This document shows positions 42,693-51,657 of a stretch of 55,009 nucleotides of DNA, in pieces. The translations under genes were made by a program, and so were the position numbers. The notes below the pieces were generated by a model. That model made no database searches and was not told the DNA's origin. It saw nothing but the letters and a program-made list of their open reading frames with translations. Location: positions 1-55,009 of the forward strand of contig JAEUQC010000080.1 of assembly GCA_016789905.1 (NCBI GenBank), in the 5' to 3' direction. How positions within the stretch are numbered: the stretch's first letter is position 1; every line of letters begins with the position of its first letter. The DNA comes from Bryobacterales bacterium (GTDB lineage: Bacteria > Acidobacteriota > Terriglobia > Bryobacterales > Bryobacteraceae).

Positions 42693-42720
42693 TTGCGCTT
42701 GTCATCTTCATTGGTATATA
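42693..42720 (+). promoter_or_regulatory. Candidate promoter of the TonB-type receptor gene
   Basis: TTGCGC (42693-42698) is followed by 16 bp and TATATA (42715-42720); an 18-bp spacing to TATAAC is equally possible. It ends about 30 bp before the GTG start of the receptor gene, whose SD (GAGG at 42743-42746) is clear. The -35 box is imperfect, so this is a moderate call. It would drive the receptor and the dehydratase downstream. Confidence 0.4.
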
Positions 42721-42751
42721 ACCAGGGCACCGTTAATTAACAGAGGTCAAC

Positions 42752-45700
42752 GTGAGACTATTATTTCTACTCTGCTTGCCCGCGATAGCGATGGCACAGG
42801 ACACGCGCGGCAATATCTCCGGAACCGTCACCGATGCCCAGAACGCGCTCATCCCCGGCGCCAAGGTAACCGTCACCAACACCGGCACCGGGACCTCAAC
42901 AAAACTGGTCACCAACGCCAGCGGCTACTACGAAGCCCCGCTCCTGCTCGCCGGTGAATACAGCGTCACTGTCGAAAATCAGGGCTTCAAGAAATCCGTC
43001 CGAGGCGGCATCACTCTCGTCATTGGAGACCGTCTTCAAATCGACATGCGCCTGGAAGTCGGCGGCGCCTCCGAATCGGTCACCGTCACCAGTGAAGCCC
43101 CCATGCTCGATACCAACTCCGTCTCTTCCGGCCGCAACATGACCAACCGCGAGATCATGGACCTCCCCGTCCTCGGCAACAACATCTCTGCCCTCGCTCG
43201 CATGTCCCCCGGCGTCCAGGTGCCCGGCACAACGCAGTTCCTCGTCCAGGGCCAGGTCGGCGGCGGCTCCGCTTACACCATGCCCGGCGGCGTCGGCGGC
43301 AACGAATGGTCCATGGATGGCGCCTCCACCAACGGTACAGACCGTCGCGTCTCCATCATGCCCAGCCCCGACATCATCGACGAGTTCAAAATCGAAACCT
43401 CGAACTTCGATGCCTCCTTTGGCCACTCCACAGGCCTCAACATCTCCATGTCCACCAAGAGCGGCGCCAACGCTCTCCACGGCTCGGCCACCTACCAGTA
43501 CATCAACCAGCGCTGGAACGCCGCGTCCTTCTTCGTCAAACAGTCCCGCTGGGCGCAGGTCGCTGCCCTCCGCGCCGCCGGCAACAACGCCGGTGCCGAC
43601 GCTCTCGCCGATACCCCCATGCTCCCCGCCGGCCACACCAACAACTACCACGGCACCGTCAGCGGCCCCGTCGTCATCCCCAAAATCTTCGACGGCCGCA
43701 ACAAGCTCTTCTTCTTCCTCGGCTACTCCGGCCTCAAGAATCAGCAGGCCGCCCGTCCCAGCGAAATCAACTACACCGTCCCCACCATGGCCATGCGCGA
43801 CGGCGATTTCTCCAAACTCCTCCAGGTGCGCACCAACCCCGCCCGCTATCAGGTCTACGATCCCTTGACCACCCGGCCAGATCCCGCGCGCCCGGGCCAC
43901 GTCATCCGCACCCCCTTCGCCGGCAACATCCTCCCCAAACAGCGCTTCCAGAACCCCATGTACGACTTCTACACCAAACGCATGCCGGTGCCCAATAACG
44001 ATCCCACGGACCCCGGCCTCGAACCGGTCAACAACTACCTTGCCACCGGCATGCCGAACAACGTCACCTACTCCTCCTGGAACAACCGCGTCGATTACCA
44101 ACTCAACGAAAAACATCGCTTCTTCTTCCGCTGGCTGAAGAGCAGTTTCATTGAGGACGCCCAGGACTATACCTACCAGACCGAAGCCGGCCTCATGGCC
44201 TGGAACGAAAAACGACCCGCCCTCAGCGGCGCCGCCGATTGGACCTACGCCATGAGCGCCTCCACCGTCATGAACGTAAGCGTCGACGCCACCCGTTTCC
44301 TCACCCAGAACCAGCGCCTCGGCACCCGCAAATACAAGCCCTCCGACGTTGGTCTCCCCGCCTACATGGACGCAAAATGCGGCGGCAGTTGCGTCCTGCC
44401 CCGCGTCGTCTGGCCCGGCATGACCGCCTGGAGCGGCGATATGGTTCTCGGCGTCCAGGTCGACCCCGGCCCCACCGGCCGCCAGCAGGCCCTCAAATAC
44501 AACATCACCCACATCCGCGGTTCACACTCCTTCCGCGCCGGCGTCGATCTCCGCCAGCACTATCGCACGCTCATCCAGAACGGCGGCCTTACCTCCGGCA
44601 ACTTCACCTTCGCCAATACCTTCGTCCGCCGCGATGAGGACGGCTTCAATCCCGCCGGCACCCTCGGCCTCACCTGGGCCACCTTTGCCCTCGGCATCCC
44701 TTCCGGCATGGGCGTCGATACCAACGACACCTTCGCCATGATGAGCCCCTACTATGCCTGGTACGGGCAGGATACCTGGCGCCTCACCCGCAACGTCACC
44801 CTCACGCTCGGCCTCCGCATGGAGTATGAACAAGGGCCCACCGAACGGTACAACCGCGCCATCGCCTACTACGATCCCAATCTCACCCTGCCCATCACCA
44901 ATGCCGCCCAGGCCGCCTACGCCCGCAACCCGCTCCCGGAAGTTCCCGCCAGCCAGTTCCTCGTCAAAGGCGGCTCCGTCTACGCCGGCACCAACGGCGT
45001 CAGCCGCCGCCTCTGGGCCAGTGAACTCATGTGGCTGCCCCGCGCCTCCATCGCCTGGCAGGCCAATTCCAAAACAGTCATCCGCGGCGGCTATGGCGTC
45101 TTCTTCGACACATTAAACGCCATGAACCAGGGGCCCGATCAGTCCGGCTTCTCCCGCGCCACCAACACCGTTCTCACCAACGATTTCGGCCAAACCTGGA
45201 ACGCCGGCAATCCCGGCGCCGGCATCTCCCCGCTCCGCGATCCCTTCCCCGTCCGGGCCGATGGCACCCGTTTCGACGTACCCTTCCGCGACTCCCTCGG
45301 TGCCATGGCCCGCGTCGGCCAGGGCTTCACCTATACCCCCTTCGACCGTCGCCACCCGCGAGTCCAACGCTGGCGCATGGGCGTCCAACGCGAACTCTCC
45401 GGCAACATGATGGTGGAGGCCGCCTACTGGGGCCAGTGGTCCGATCGTATCTTACTCACCCAGCGCGAAGACCCCCTCCCGGAAACCTTCTGGGCCACCG
45501 GCAACGTCCGCAATAACGCCATCGCCAATGAAATGAACCGCCAGGTTCCCAATCCCTTCCTCCTCAGCAACTTCACGGACCTGCGCACCTCCAACCCGGT
45601 GCTCTATCAAAACCTCTCCACCCTCGGACGCTTCACCAGTCCCACCATCGCCAAAAACGCCCTGCTCCGCCCAAACGTTCACATGAACGGTCTCAACAAT

Positions 45701-46417
45701 AATTCCGTCCCCAACGGCCAGGCCAGCACCCACGCTTTTGAGTTCAACTTCCAGCGCCGTATGTCCGCCGGGTTCAATCTGAACGCTTCCTACACCAGGA
45801 TGGTTCAGGAGAACAAAACCATCTTCGAAAATGAATTCAACACCTCGCCCACCGTCTGGTGGCCCAGCGATACGGCCCGTCCGCATCGCATCACCGCCAC
45901 CGCCATCTATGAATTCCCCTTCGGCAAGGGCCGCCGCTATCTCCAGTCCGGCTTCCTCAATCATGTCCTCGGCGGCTGGCAAACGGCCGTCACCTATGAG
46001 TTCCAGCCCGGCCCCCTGCTCTCCTGGGGCAACCTCATCTACAACGGTGACGTCAGCAAGTTCGAATCCGAAGCCTCCCTGGAAAACAAAACCCTCAACC
46101 AGTGGTTCAATACCGCGCTGCCCTTCGAACGCAACGCCAACAATTTCTTCACCGGCCCCCACGTCCGCGTCTTCCCCCGCTTCTTCAACGGGCTTCGCGC
46201 CGACGGTCTCAGCAACTGGAACGGGAACGTTCTCCGTGAGTTCAAAGTCTTTGAACGTATCCGCATGCAGTTCCGTGCCGATATCATTAATCTGCAGAAC
46301 CGCTCGCAGATGAGCCCGCCGGATCTCTCGCCGAACTCCACCAATTTCGGCCGCGTCACCAGCCAGACCTCGTCGCTCAACCGGTTCTATCAGGCGCAGT
46401 TGCGCCTGCAGTTTTAA
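42752..46417 (+). CDS. TonB-dependent receptor-like outer-membrane protein with N-terminal carboxypeptidase-regulatory domain
   Basis: The GTG at 42752 with GAGG 5 nt upstream gives a 1221-residue protein. A signal peptide (MRLLFLLCLPAIAMAQ) is followed by a carboxypeptidase-regulatory unit (GNISGTVTDAQNALIPGAKVTVTNTGTGTSTKLVTNASGYYEAPLLLAGEYSVTVEN). The plug-like segment has DLPVLGNNISALARMSPGVQV and IIDEFKIETSNFDASFGHSTGLNISMSTKSGANALHGSATYQYIN. A beta-barrel follows and ends in LRLQF, the aromatic C-terminus of outer-membrane barrels. This is the abundant Oar-like receptor type of Acidobacteriota. It probably imports a sugar or glycan that the next gene helps degrade. Confidence 0.92.
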   Translation: MRLLFLLCLPAIAMAQDTRGNISGTVTDAQNALIPGAKVTVTNTGTGTSTKLVTNASGYYEAPLLLAGEYSVTVENQGFKKSVRGGITLVIGDRLQIDMRLEVGGASESVTVTSEAPMLDTNSVSSGRNMTNREIMDLPVLGNNISALARMSPGVQVPGTTQFLVQGQVGGGSAYTMPGGVGGNEWSMDGASTNGTDRRVSIMPSPDIIDEFKIETSNFDASFGHSTGLNISMSTKSGANALHGSATYQYINQRWNAASFFVKQSRWAQVAALRAAGNNAGADALADTPMLPAGHTNNYHGTVSGPVVIPKIFDGRNKLFFFLGYSGLKNQQAARPSEINYTVPTMAMRDGDFSKLLQVRTNPARYQVYDPLTTRPDPARPGHVIRTPFAGNILPKQRFQNPMYDFYTKRMPVPNNDPTDPGLEPVNNYLATGMPNNVTYSSWNNRVDYQLNEKHRFFFRWLKSSFIEDAQDYTYQTEAGLMAWNEKRPALSGAADWTYAMSASTVMNVSVDATRFLTQNQRLGTRKYKPSDVGLPAYMDAKCGGSCVLPRVVWPGMTAWSGDMVLGVQVDPGPTGRQQALKYNITHIRGSHSFRAGVDLRQHYRTLIQNGGLTSGNFTFANTFVRRDEDGFNPAGTLGLTWATFALGIPSGMGVDTNDTFAMMSPYYAWYGQDTWRLTRNVTLTLGLRMEYEQGPTERYNRAIAYYDPNLTLPITNAAQAAYARNPLPEVPASQFLVKGGSVYAGTNGVSRRLWASELMWLPRASIAWQANSKTVIRGGYGVFFDTLNAMNQGPDQSGFSRATNTVLTNDFGQTWNAGNPGAGISPLRDPFPVRADGTRFDVPFRDSLGAMARVGQGFTYTPFDRRHPRVQRWRMGVQRELSGNMMVEAAYWGQWSDRILLTQREDPLPETFWATGNVRNNAIANEMNRQVPNPFLLSNFTDLRTSNPVLYQNLSTLGRFTSPTIAKNALLRPNVHMNGLNNNSVPNGQASTHAFEFNFQRRMSAGFNLNASYTRMVQENKTIFENEFNTSPTVWWPSDTARPHRITATAIYEFPFGKGRRYLQSGFLNHVLGGWQTAVTYEFQPGPLLSWGNLIYNGDVSKFESEASLENKTLNQWFNTALPFERNANNFFTGPHVRVFPRFFNGLRADGLSNWNGNVLREFKVFERIRMQFRADIINLQNRSQMSPPDLSPNSTNFGRVTSQTSSLNRFYQAQLRLQF

Positions 46418-46427
46418 GGAGAGTTTT

Positions 46428-47645
46428 ATGATGGACACTAAAATGGATCGCCGCTCCCTTTTCCGCGGCGCAATCGGCACTGCCGGCATCCTCGGCCTCG
46501 AATCAACCTTCGGCGCCCTCCGCACCGATGCCGCCGCCGTCGGCCCCAAAGATAAGATCAAGGTCACCAAGATCGAATCGTTCGTGCTCAAGAACTCCTG
46601 GGTCTTCGTCAAAATTTCTACCGACGCCGGCATCACCGGCTGGGGCGAAATGCTCAAAGACGACGCCAAGGCCTGTGCCGCCGGCGCCCTCGAAGTCGGC
46701 CACTACCTAATTGGTCAGGACCCCACCCGCGTCACCCACCACTGGCAGGCCATCCACCGCGGCGCCTTCTATCGCGGCGGCCCCGTCAAAACAGCCATCT
46801 CCAGCGGCATCGATCAGGCTCTCTGGGACATCACCGGTAAAGTCTACGGCGTCCCGGTCCACCGCCTCCTCGGCGGCCCCACTCGCGACAAAACACGAGT
46901 CTATGGCACCGTCAGCGAAAAGACCGGCGTCAACGCCATGAAGGTCATGGTGCGCAGCAACAAGCGCGCCCCCTACAAATACAACGAGGGCATGGGCTTC
47001 GTCGAAGAAGTCGTCGACCGCTTCAAAGCCCTCCGCGAAAAGCTCGGCAAAAACGTCGATATCGGCGTCGAGTTCCACGGCGCCGTCCAACCCCCCACCG
47101 CCATGACCATCATGAAGGCCCTCGAACCCCACCACCCTTGGTTCTATGAGGAGCCCGCCCAAGCCCTCAACGTCGACGTGATGGCCGAAATGGCCCGCAA
47201 AACACACATCCCCATCGCCACCGGCGAACGTATCTTCACCAAGTGGGGCTTCAAGGAAATCCTCGAAAAACGCGCCGCCACCATTCTTCAGCCCGACATC
47301 TGCTACGCCGGCGGCATCACGGAACTAAAGATTATCGCCGGCATGGCGGAGGCCTACTACTCCCCGCTCGCCCCGCACAATCCGCAGGGCCCCTGCTCCC
47401 TCGCCTCCAGCCTCCAACTCGCCGCCAGCATCCCCAACTTCCTCATCCAGGAACGCGGCGATAACGAATACGCGGACCTGCTCGCCAAGCCGCTTCCGCC
47501 CGTCGTTGGCGGCTATCGTCCGCTCCTCACCGAACCCGGCCTCGGTATCACCATCGACGAAAATAAGCTGATGGCCCAGGTCGGCGAACCCCGCCCCTAC
47601 CGCACCGCCTTCGACGAAGACGATGGCTCCGTCGTCGACTGGTAG
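46428..47645 (+). CDS. Enolase-superfamily dehydratase, D-galactonate dehydratase-like, with RR leader
   Basis: The 405-residue product starts MMDTKMDRRSLFRGAIGTAGILG, a Tat-like leader, with AAGGAG upstream. It resembles E. coli DgoD through the barrel: GIDQALWDITGKVYGVPVHRLLGG, IGVEFHGAVQPPTAMTIMKALEP, FYEEPAQALN, IATGERIFTKWGFKEIL, ILQPDICYAGGITE, APHNPQGP and the terminal DDGSVVDW. The first metal ligand is Glu (VEFHG) where DgoD, as I recall it, has Asp. It would dehydrate a sugar acid to a 2-keto-3-deoxy acid. It lies 10 bp after the receptor gene, so they are cotranscribed. Confidence 0.88.
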   Translation: MMDTKMDRRSLFRGAIGTAGILGLESTFGALRTDAAAVGPKDKIKVTKIESFVLKNSWVFVKISTDAGITGWGEMLKDDAKACAAGALEVGHYLIGQDPTRVTHHWQAIHRGAFYRGGPVKTAISSGIDQALWDITGKVYGVPVHRLLGGPTRDKTRVYGTVSEKTGVNAMKVMVRSNKRAPYKYNEGMGFVEEVVDRFKALREKLGKNVDIGVEFHGAVQPPTAMTIMKALEPHHPWFYEEPAQALNVDVMAEMARKTHIPIATGERIFTKWGFKEILEKRAATILQPDICYAGGITELKIIAGMAEAYYSPLAPHNPQGPCSLASSLQLAASIPNFLIQERGDNEYADLLAKPLPPVVGGYRPLLTEPGLGITIDENKLMAQVGEPRPYRTAFDEDDGSVVDW

Positions 47646-47664
47646 TCTCCCTATCCGCCAACCC

Positions 47665-47691
47665 GGGGGGCATCGCTTCGGCGCGCCCCCC
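47665..47691. other. Strong GC hairpin with TTCG loop between convergent genes
   Basis: GGGGGGCATCGC-TTCG-GCGCGCCCCCC can fold as two stacked stems with a small AT/C internal loop. No T-run follows on either strand. It shares CATCGCTT with the hairpins of the intergenic repeat family, so it may be a diverged member. It sits between the dehydratase stop and the end of the sulfur-transporter gene, where it could limit read-through from both sides. Confidence 0.5.
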
Positions 47692-47693
47692 GC

Positions 47694-48092
47694 TCAATGC
47701 GGCAGCCGCCCCCGCCAGTACCCATACGCCAGCGTCCCGGCCAGCGCCCCGGCCACCGCCACCAGCATCACCGTTACCCCGCCCCCAACCAGCACAAATA
47801 GCGGCCCAGGGCACGCCCCCGTCAGCGCCCAGCCCACCCCAAAAATCGCCCCGCCCAGCCAATACCGGTAACCCTTCCCCTCCGCCTCTTCTCCGCACAG
47901 CGCCACCGCCGCCGGCCGCCGTAACAGCAGCCTCGCCGCCGCCCCCACCGCGATCGCCGAGCCAATAATCCCGTACATATGGAACGCCTGGAACCGGAAC
48001 ATCTCTTGTATCCGGAACCACGAAACCACCTCCGCCTTCGTCAGCGTCACACCGAAAACCAATCCCAGCAGTAAATACCCGATCAGTGCCAT
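47694..48092 (-). CDS. YeeE/YedE-family (DUF6691-type) sulfur transport subunit
   Basis: The ATG at 48092 (MALIGYLLLGLVFGVTLTKAEV) gives about 132 residues; the longer frame would overlap the upstream gene. Four membrane helices include YWLGGAIFGVGWALTGACPGPLFVLVGGG, with the conserved Cys in GACPGP. With the larger partner just upstream it forms the split YeeE/YedE pore that takes up thiosulfate or other reduced sulfur. Confidence 0.86.
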   Translation of the reverse strand: MALIGYLLLGLVFGVTLTKAEVVSWFRIQEMFRFQAFHMYGIIGSAIAVGAAARLLLRRPAAVALCGEEAEGKGYRYWLGGAIFGVGWALTGACPGPLFVLVGGGVTVMLVAVAGALAGTLAYGYWRGRLPH

Positions 48093-48105
48093 ATCGCTCT
48101 CCTCT

Positions 48106-48675
48106 TCACCGCGCTCCCAGCAAATACGGCAGCAGTACATGAGTGGCCGCCAGCCCGCCCGCGAAAAACCCAATCACCGCGAACAGCGATCGCAACTGAA
48201 AATGCGACAGCCCGTTAATCGCATGACCCGACGTGCACCCGCCCGCATACGCCGTCCCGAACCCCACCAGAAACCCGCCGCCCGCCAACATCAATAGCCC
48301 TCTCCATGTCCCCAGCGCCTCCCAACTGATCAACTCCCGCGGCACCAGGCCCGAAAAATCACGCACCCCCAGCGATCCCAGCGCCGCCTTCGTCTCCGCC
48401 GCTATCGCTATTTCCCGCGTGCCCAACAGTTCCACACCAACCCATCCGCCCAGCACCACTCCCAGCAAAAACGCCAGGTTCCACGCCCCCGTCCCCCGCC
48501 AGTCATACCGCAGAAAGTCGATTCGCCCCCCCAGCGCCGCCGCGCACAAATGCCGCAGGTTGCCGGAAATCCCCAGCCGCTTATCCCCCGCAATCAGCAA
48601 CACCGGTACGAAAAGTCCAATGATCGGGCCAGCCACGTACCACGGCCAGGTCTGGCGCAAACTCTCCAAATGCAT
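48106..48675 (-). CDS. YeeE/YedE-family sulfur transport protein
   Basis: The 189-residue membrane protein has about five helices. WPWYVAGPIIGLFVPVLLIAGDKRLGISGNLRHLC and FLVGFGTAYAGGCTSGHAINGLS with its conserved Cys are family hallmarks. Read together with the small subunit 13 bp downstream, it likely moves thiosulfate or a similar sulfur compound across the inner membrane. It begins 49 bp after the last gene of the RiPP-like cluster and on the same strand, so read-through is possible, but a functional link is unproven. Confidence 0.88.
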   Translation of the reverse strand: MHLESLRQTWPWYVAGPIIGLFVPVLLIAGDKRLGISGNLRHLCAAALGGRIDFLRYDWRGTGAWNLAFLLGVVLGGWVGVELLGTREIAIAAETKAALGSLGVRDFSGLVPRELISWEALGTWRGLLMLAGGGFLVGFGTAYAGGCTSGHAINGLSHFQLRSLFAVIGFFAGGLAATHVLLPYLLGAR

Positions 48676-48724
48676 CCCATATATTCAATCAGAAACCAGC
48701 GCGCCGCGTCCCCCAAAACCTCCC

Positions 48725-49711
48725 CTACAACACCACAATATGCAGAAAACGCGTCGAACTCACGTCTTCCACCACATGCACCGGCCGCACGCCCGCGCTC
48801 TCATAAATCCTCACCCACTCTTCAATCCCCGCCGGCGGCACCCCTTGCCCCGATAGCAACTGCGCATAATCGTGCAGCAGCGTCACCGCGTTCCGTCCCG
48901 CCTTCCGCCCGTTCCCAAGCCGTCCGTAGTAATCGGCAATCAGCAGCGGCCGCCCCGGCAACACCCGCCGCAGCCGCCGCAACCACGCCACCGCCCCGCT
49001 CGTGCCGTTTCCAAATAGTTCGTTCACCGCCTGGCACGCCGTCACCGCCTCCACCTTGCTCAACACCTTCTCCGGAACCGCCGTCTCCATCCGTTTCAGG
49101 TCGCCCTCCAGCACCCGTACCCGCCTCCCCACCCCCGCCCCCCGTATGTTCCGCCGCGCTGCCTCCCGCATCGCTTCGCTAAACTCCAGCCCCCAGCCTG
49201 CGAACCCCTCGTTCCCCCGCGCCAGTTCCACCAGCATCGCCGCCGGCCCGCATCCAATATCCAGCACCCGGTTCCACCCCAAATCCCGCACCACCGCCGC
49301 AATCCATGCATTCCCCTCCCCGCCCGCCTTCGCAAACGCCGCCGCGTGCCTGCCCCGGTCTACCATCCGCGCCGCCGCGCGCGGGTTCTTCAGCACCCGC
49401 GCCACCCCCGCCGCGTTCCCGCCATACGCCCCTCCATACAGGTCAAACAGGAACTCCGCCTCCCGGCCATACTCTTCTGTCCGCCCATAGCCTTCGCCCG
49501 TCTTCCGCACCAGCGTCGTCCGTTCCGCTACGTAGTCCAGCGTCCCTCGCAGCATCGCCGCGTCCACGCCGCATTGCGCCGCCAACTCCTCCGCCGTCAC
49601 CGTTGTCTCCATTGCCGCCAACACGCCCAGCTCATGCAGCGCCAGCGCCGCCTGCGCCAAATACAGCCCCTCCATCAATTCCGCCGGCCCCAGCCGCCGC
49701 CCCCCTCTCAC
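48725..49711 (-). CDS. SAM-dependent methyltransferase of the RiPP-like cluster
   Basis: The GTG start overlaps the stop of the radical SAM gene (GTGA). The 328-residue protein has an N-terminal helical/winged dimerisation domain (LAQAALALHELGVLAAMETTVTAEELAAQCGVDAAMLRGTLDYVAER), as in small-molecule O- or C-methyltransferases, and a Rossmann core with motif I VLDIGCGPAAMLVELARG (about 144-161). In the aminopyruvatide pathway a methyltransferase acts on the beta-carbon of the C-terminal keto acid. By position and type this gene is the counterpart (inference). Confidence 0.86.
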   Translation of the reverse strand: MRGGRRLGPAELMEGLYLAQAALALHELGVLAAMETTVTAEELAAQCGVDAAMLRGTLDYVAERTTLVRKTGEGYGRTEEYGREAEFLFDLYGGAYGGNAAGVARVLKNPRAAARMVDRGRHAAAFAKAGGEGNAWIAAVVRDLGWNRVLDIGCGPAAMLVELARGNEGFAGWGLEFSEAMREAARRNIRGAGVGRRVRVLEGDLKRMETAVPEKVLSKVEAVTACQAVNELFGNGTSGAVAWLRRLRRVLPGRPLLIADYYGRLGNGRKAGRNAVTLLHDYAQLLSGQGVPPAGIEEWVRIYESAGVRPVHVVEDVSSTRFLHIVVL

Positions 49712-51657
49712 CGCGCCGCCACCCGTTCGGCCTCCGCCAGTATCCCCGCGTTCACCAGTTCTTCAAAAAATCCCGCCTCCGGCGCAACCCCCGCCGCTTC
49801 TTCTATCATCGTCATCACCTCTTCACAACTCCGCGGCTCCGCGAATAGCCCAACAATCGCCTCCGTCCCCGCGTCCAGCCGTGCACATAGCGCCCCTCCG
49901 CCCCCCGTCCGCGTCAGGAAAACTCCCGGCTCCCCAAACTCGCCATCGTCAATCAATCCGTCCCCCTCGCCCGTCTCTCGAATCCGGTTCAATATCAACG
50001 CGCAGTCCCGCAGTTCCTGAAAGATGTGTACATCCGCCCCCACGCGGTACACCTTCCGCCGGTCGAACGCCCCCGTCTCCTCCCCCGTCACGTCCGCCGT
50101 CTCCTCCCCCGCCAGCGCATACCGGAATAGCGCCGTTATGTGGTGAGTCCGCCCGAACTTCTCTTCGAAATACGCCGCCACCAGGCTCGCCTCTGGCTGT
50201 CCCGCCCACCCCCGTGTCCGTCCAAACTGCCGTATCTCGCGCGCCAATCGGCTCAGCCGCCCGCCATAGGCGCGCAGCGTGTATCGCAGCGCCACCGGCC
50301 CCGCCCGCCGCAGCACGTCCACCGTCTCCACCACGAATATCTGTTCCTCCCTCGCCACTTCCCCCGGATAGTAGTAGTAGGTTGAAAACAGCTCCGCGTG
50401 CTCTGCAATCAGCCGCTCGTCCCCCTCGCCGAATATGTTCGCGTTGAACCGCCCCCGGTACCCGTCGTACCGCAGTTCCCCGCTCCGCTGCGCAAATAGC
50501 GGCGTCCCCGGCTCCGGCATCAGCAGGTGCAGTTGCGTCAGCCGCCCCGGCCGCGTCGCCCTCCCCATCATGTCCAGTGTCTCGTCCCGGTCCGCCTCCG
50601 TCTCCTCCGGATAGCCCGTTATGAACGACGCCGTCGTCTCCATCCCGAACTCCCGCGCCGCCTCCAGCATCGGCTCCACCATCCCCAGTTCCAGCCGCTT
50701 TTGGCTTATGCGCTGCATTCTTTCGGATCCCGTTTCAATCCCAAAGTACAGCCCAGCGCACCCGGCGTCCGCCATCAGCCGCAGCAGTTCCCGGTCCACA
50801 CAGTCCACCCGCGCCGATACCCGCCACCGGTACCCGCGCCCCCGCACCGCTTCACAGAACTCCGCCACCTTGCTCCGGTTCACCGTAAACATATCGTGGT
50901 CCAGTTTGAACTCGGTATACCCATAGCGCCCGTGCAGCGCGTCCAACTCCCGCACCAGCCGTTCCGCCGTCTTCAGCCGGAAACTGCGCTGGAAAAACCC
51001 CGCCGTGGAACAGAACGTGCACGCAAACGGGCACCCCCGGCCCGCCTCTATCCGCAGCAGCGACAGCCCCAGATCCTCCACCGGATAATGGTCATAGCTG
51101 TACAGCGGCAGCCGGTCCAGGTTTTCCACCTTCGGCTTGCCCTCCGTAAACCCCAATCCGTCATGCCGGCTCGACCGTCTCCAACTCACCCCCGGAATCA
51201 GGTCAAACAGCCGCCGTTCCAGGTTCTTCAGCACACTCGCAAACGTCTCGTCCGCCTCATACCGCACTACCACATCAAATTGCGGAAACCGCGCCAGCAA
51301 CTCGCGGTGCAGCATCGTCGCGTGCGGCCCGCCCAGCAGGATTGGCAGGTCCCGGTTCCCCCGCCGCAGCACGCCTGCCACGTTCACCACAAACAGCAGG
51401 CTGCATCCCAGCGTCGTAAACCCCACCGCGTCCGGGCTTGCCTGCAATATTCGCGCCGCCGCCCTCTCATACAGGCTCTCATCGTAGGCCAGCCGCCCCT
51501 GCCGTATCTCCCGCTTCGGGTCGTATATCTCCACCCGGTGCCCGTCCGCTTCCGCCGCCGCCGCCAGCGCCAGCAGCCCCAGGTGCGGGTGCACATCCAG
51601 CAGCGAAACCGCCCCCTCTTCCGGCATCACCAGGTTGTCCACCAGCACCACCTTCAC
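49708..51657 (-). CDS. Cobalamin-binding radical SAM enzyme with C-terminal PqqD-like domain
   Basis: The frame is open to 51891, but the GTG at 51657 (VKVVLVDNLVMPEEG) overlapping the previous stop as GTGA is the likely start, giving 649 residues. The B12-binding domain (about 1-150) includes LDVHPHLGLLALAAAAEADGHRVEIYDP and PILLGGPHATMLHREL. The radical SAM core has RIEAGRGCPFACTFCSTAGFF with the CxxxCxxC cluster. The last 90 residues (GVFLTRTGGGGALCARLDAGTEAIVGLFAE ... LVNAGILAEAE) look like a PqqD-type peptide-binding domain. Such enzymes methylate unactivated carbons; in aminopyruvatides one forms beta-methyltyrosine. Confidence 0.9.
   Translation of the reverse strand: MKVVLVDNLVMPEEGAVSLLDVHPHLGLLALAAAAEADGHRVEIYDPKREIRQGRLAYDESLYERAAARILQASPDAVGFTTLGCSLLFVVNVAGVLRRGNRDLPILLGGPHATMLHRELLARFPQFDVVVRYEADETFASVLKNLERRLFDLIPGVSWRRSSRHDGLGFTEGKPKVENLDRLPLYSYDHYPVEDLGLSLLRIEAGRGCPFACTFCSTAGFFQRSFRLKTAERLVRELDALHGRYGYTEFKLDHDMFTVNRSKVAEFCEAVRGRGYRWRVSARVDCVDRELLRLMADAGCAGLYFGIETGSERMQRISQKRLELGMVEPMLEAAREFGMETTASFITGYPEETEADRDETLDMMGRATRPGRLTQLHLLMPEPGTPLFAQRSGELRYDGYRGRFNANIFGEGDERLIAEHAELFSTYYYYPGEVAREEQIFVVETVDVLRRAGPVALRYTLRAYGGRLSRLAREIRQFGRTRGWAGQPEASLVAAYFEEKFGRTHHITALFRYALAGEETADVTGEETGAFDRRKVYRVGADVHIFQELRDCALILNRIRETGEGDGLIDDGEFGEPGVFLTRTGGGGALCARLDAGTEAIVGLFAEPRSCEEVMTMIEEAAGVAPEAGFFEELVNAGILAEAERVAAR

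Noticed and set aside
42896..44512. 538-codon minus-strand frame inside the TonB-type receptor gene
   Set aside because: It is antisense to a clearly coding gene, is Gly/Ala/Val/Asp-rich and has no domain.
47665..47691. Intrinsic terminator
   Set aside because: No T-run follows on either strand, so it is listed as a hairpin and possible repeat relative instead.
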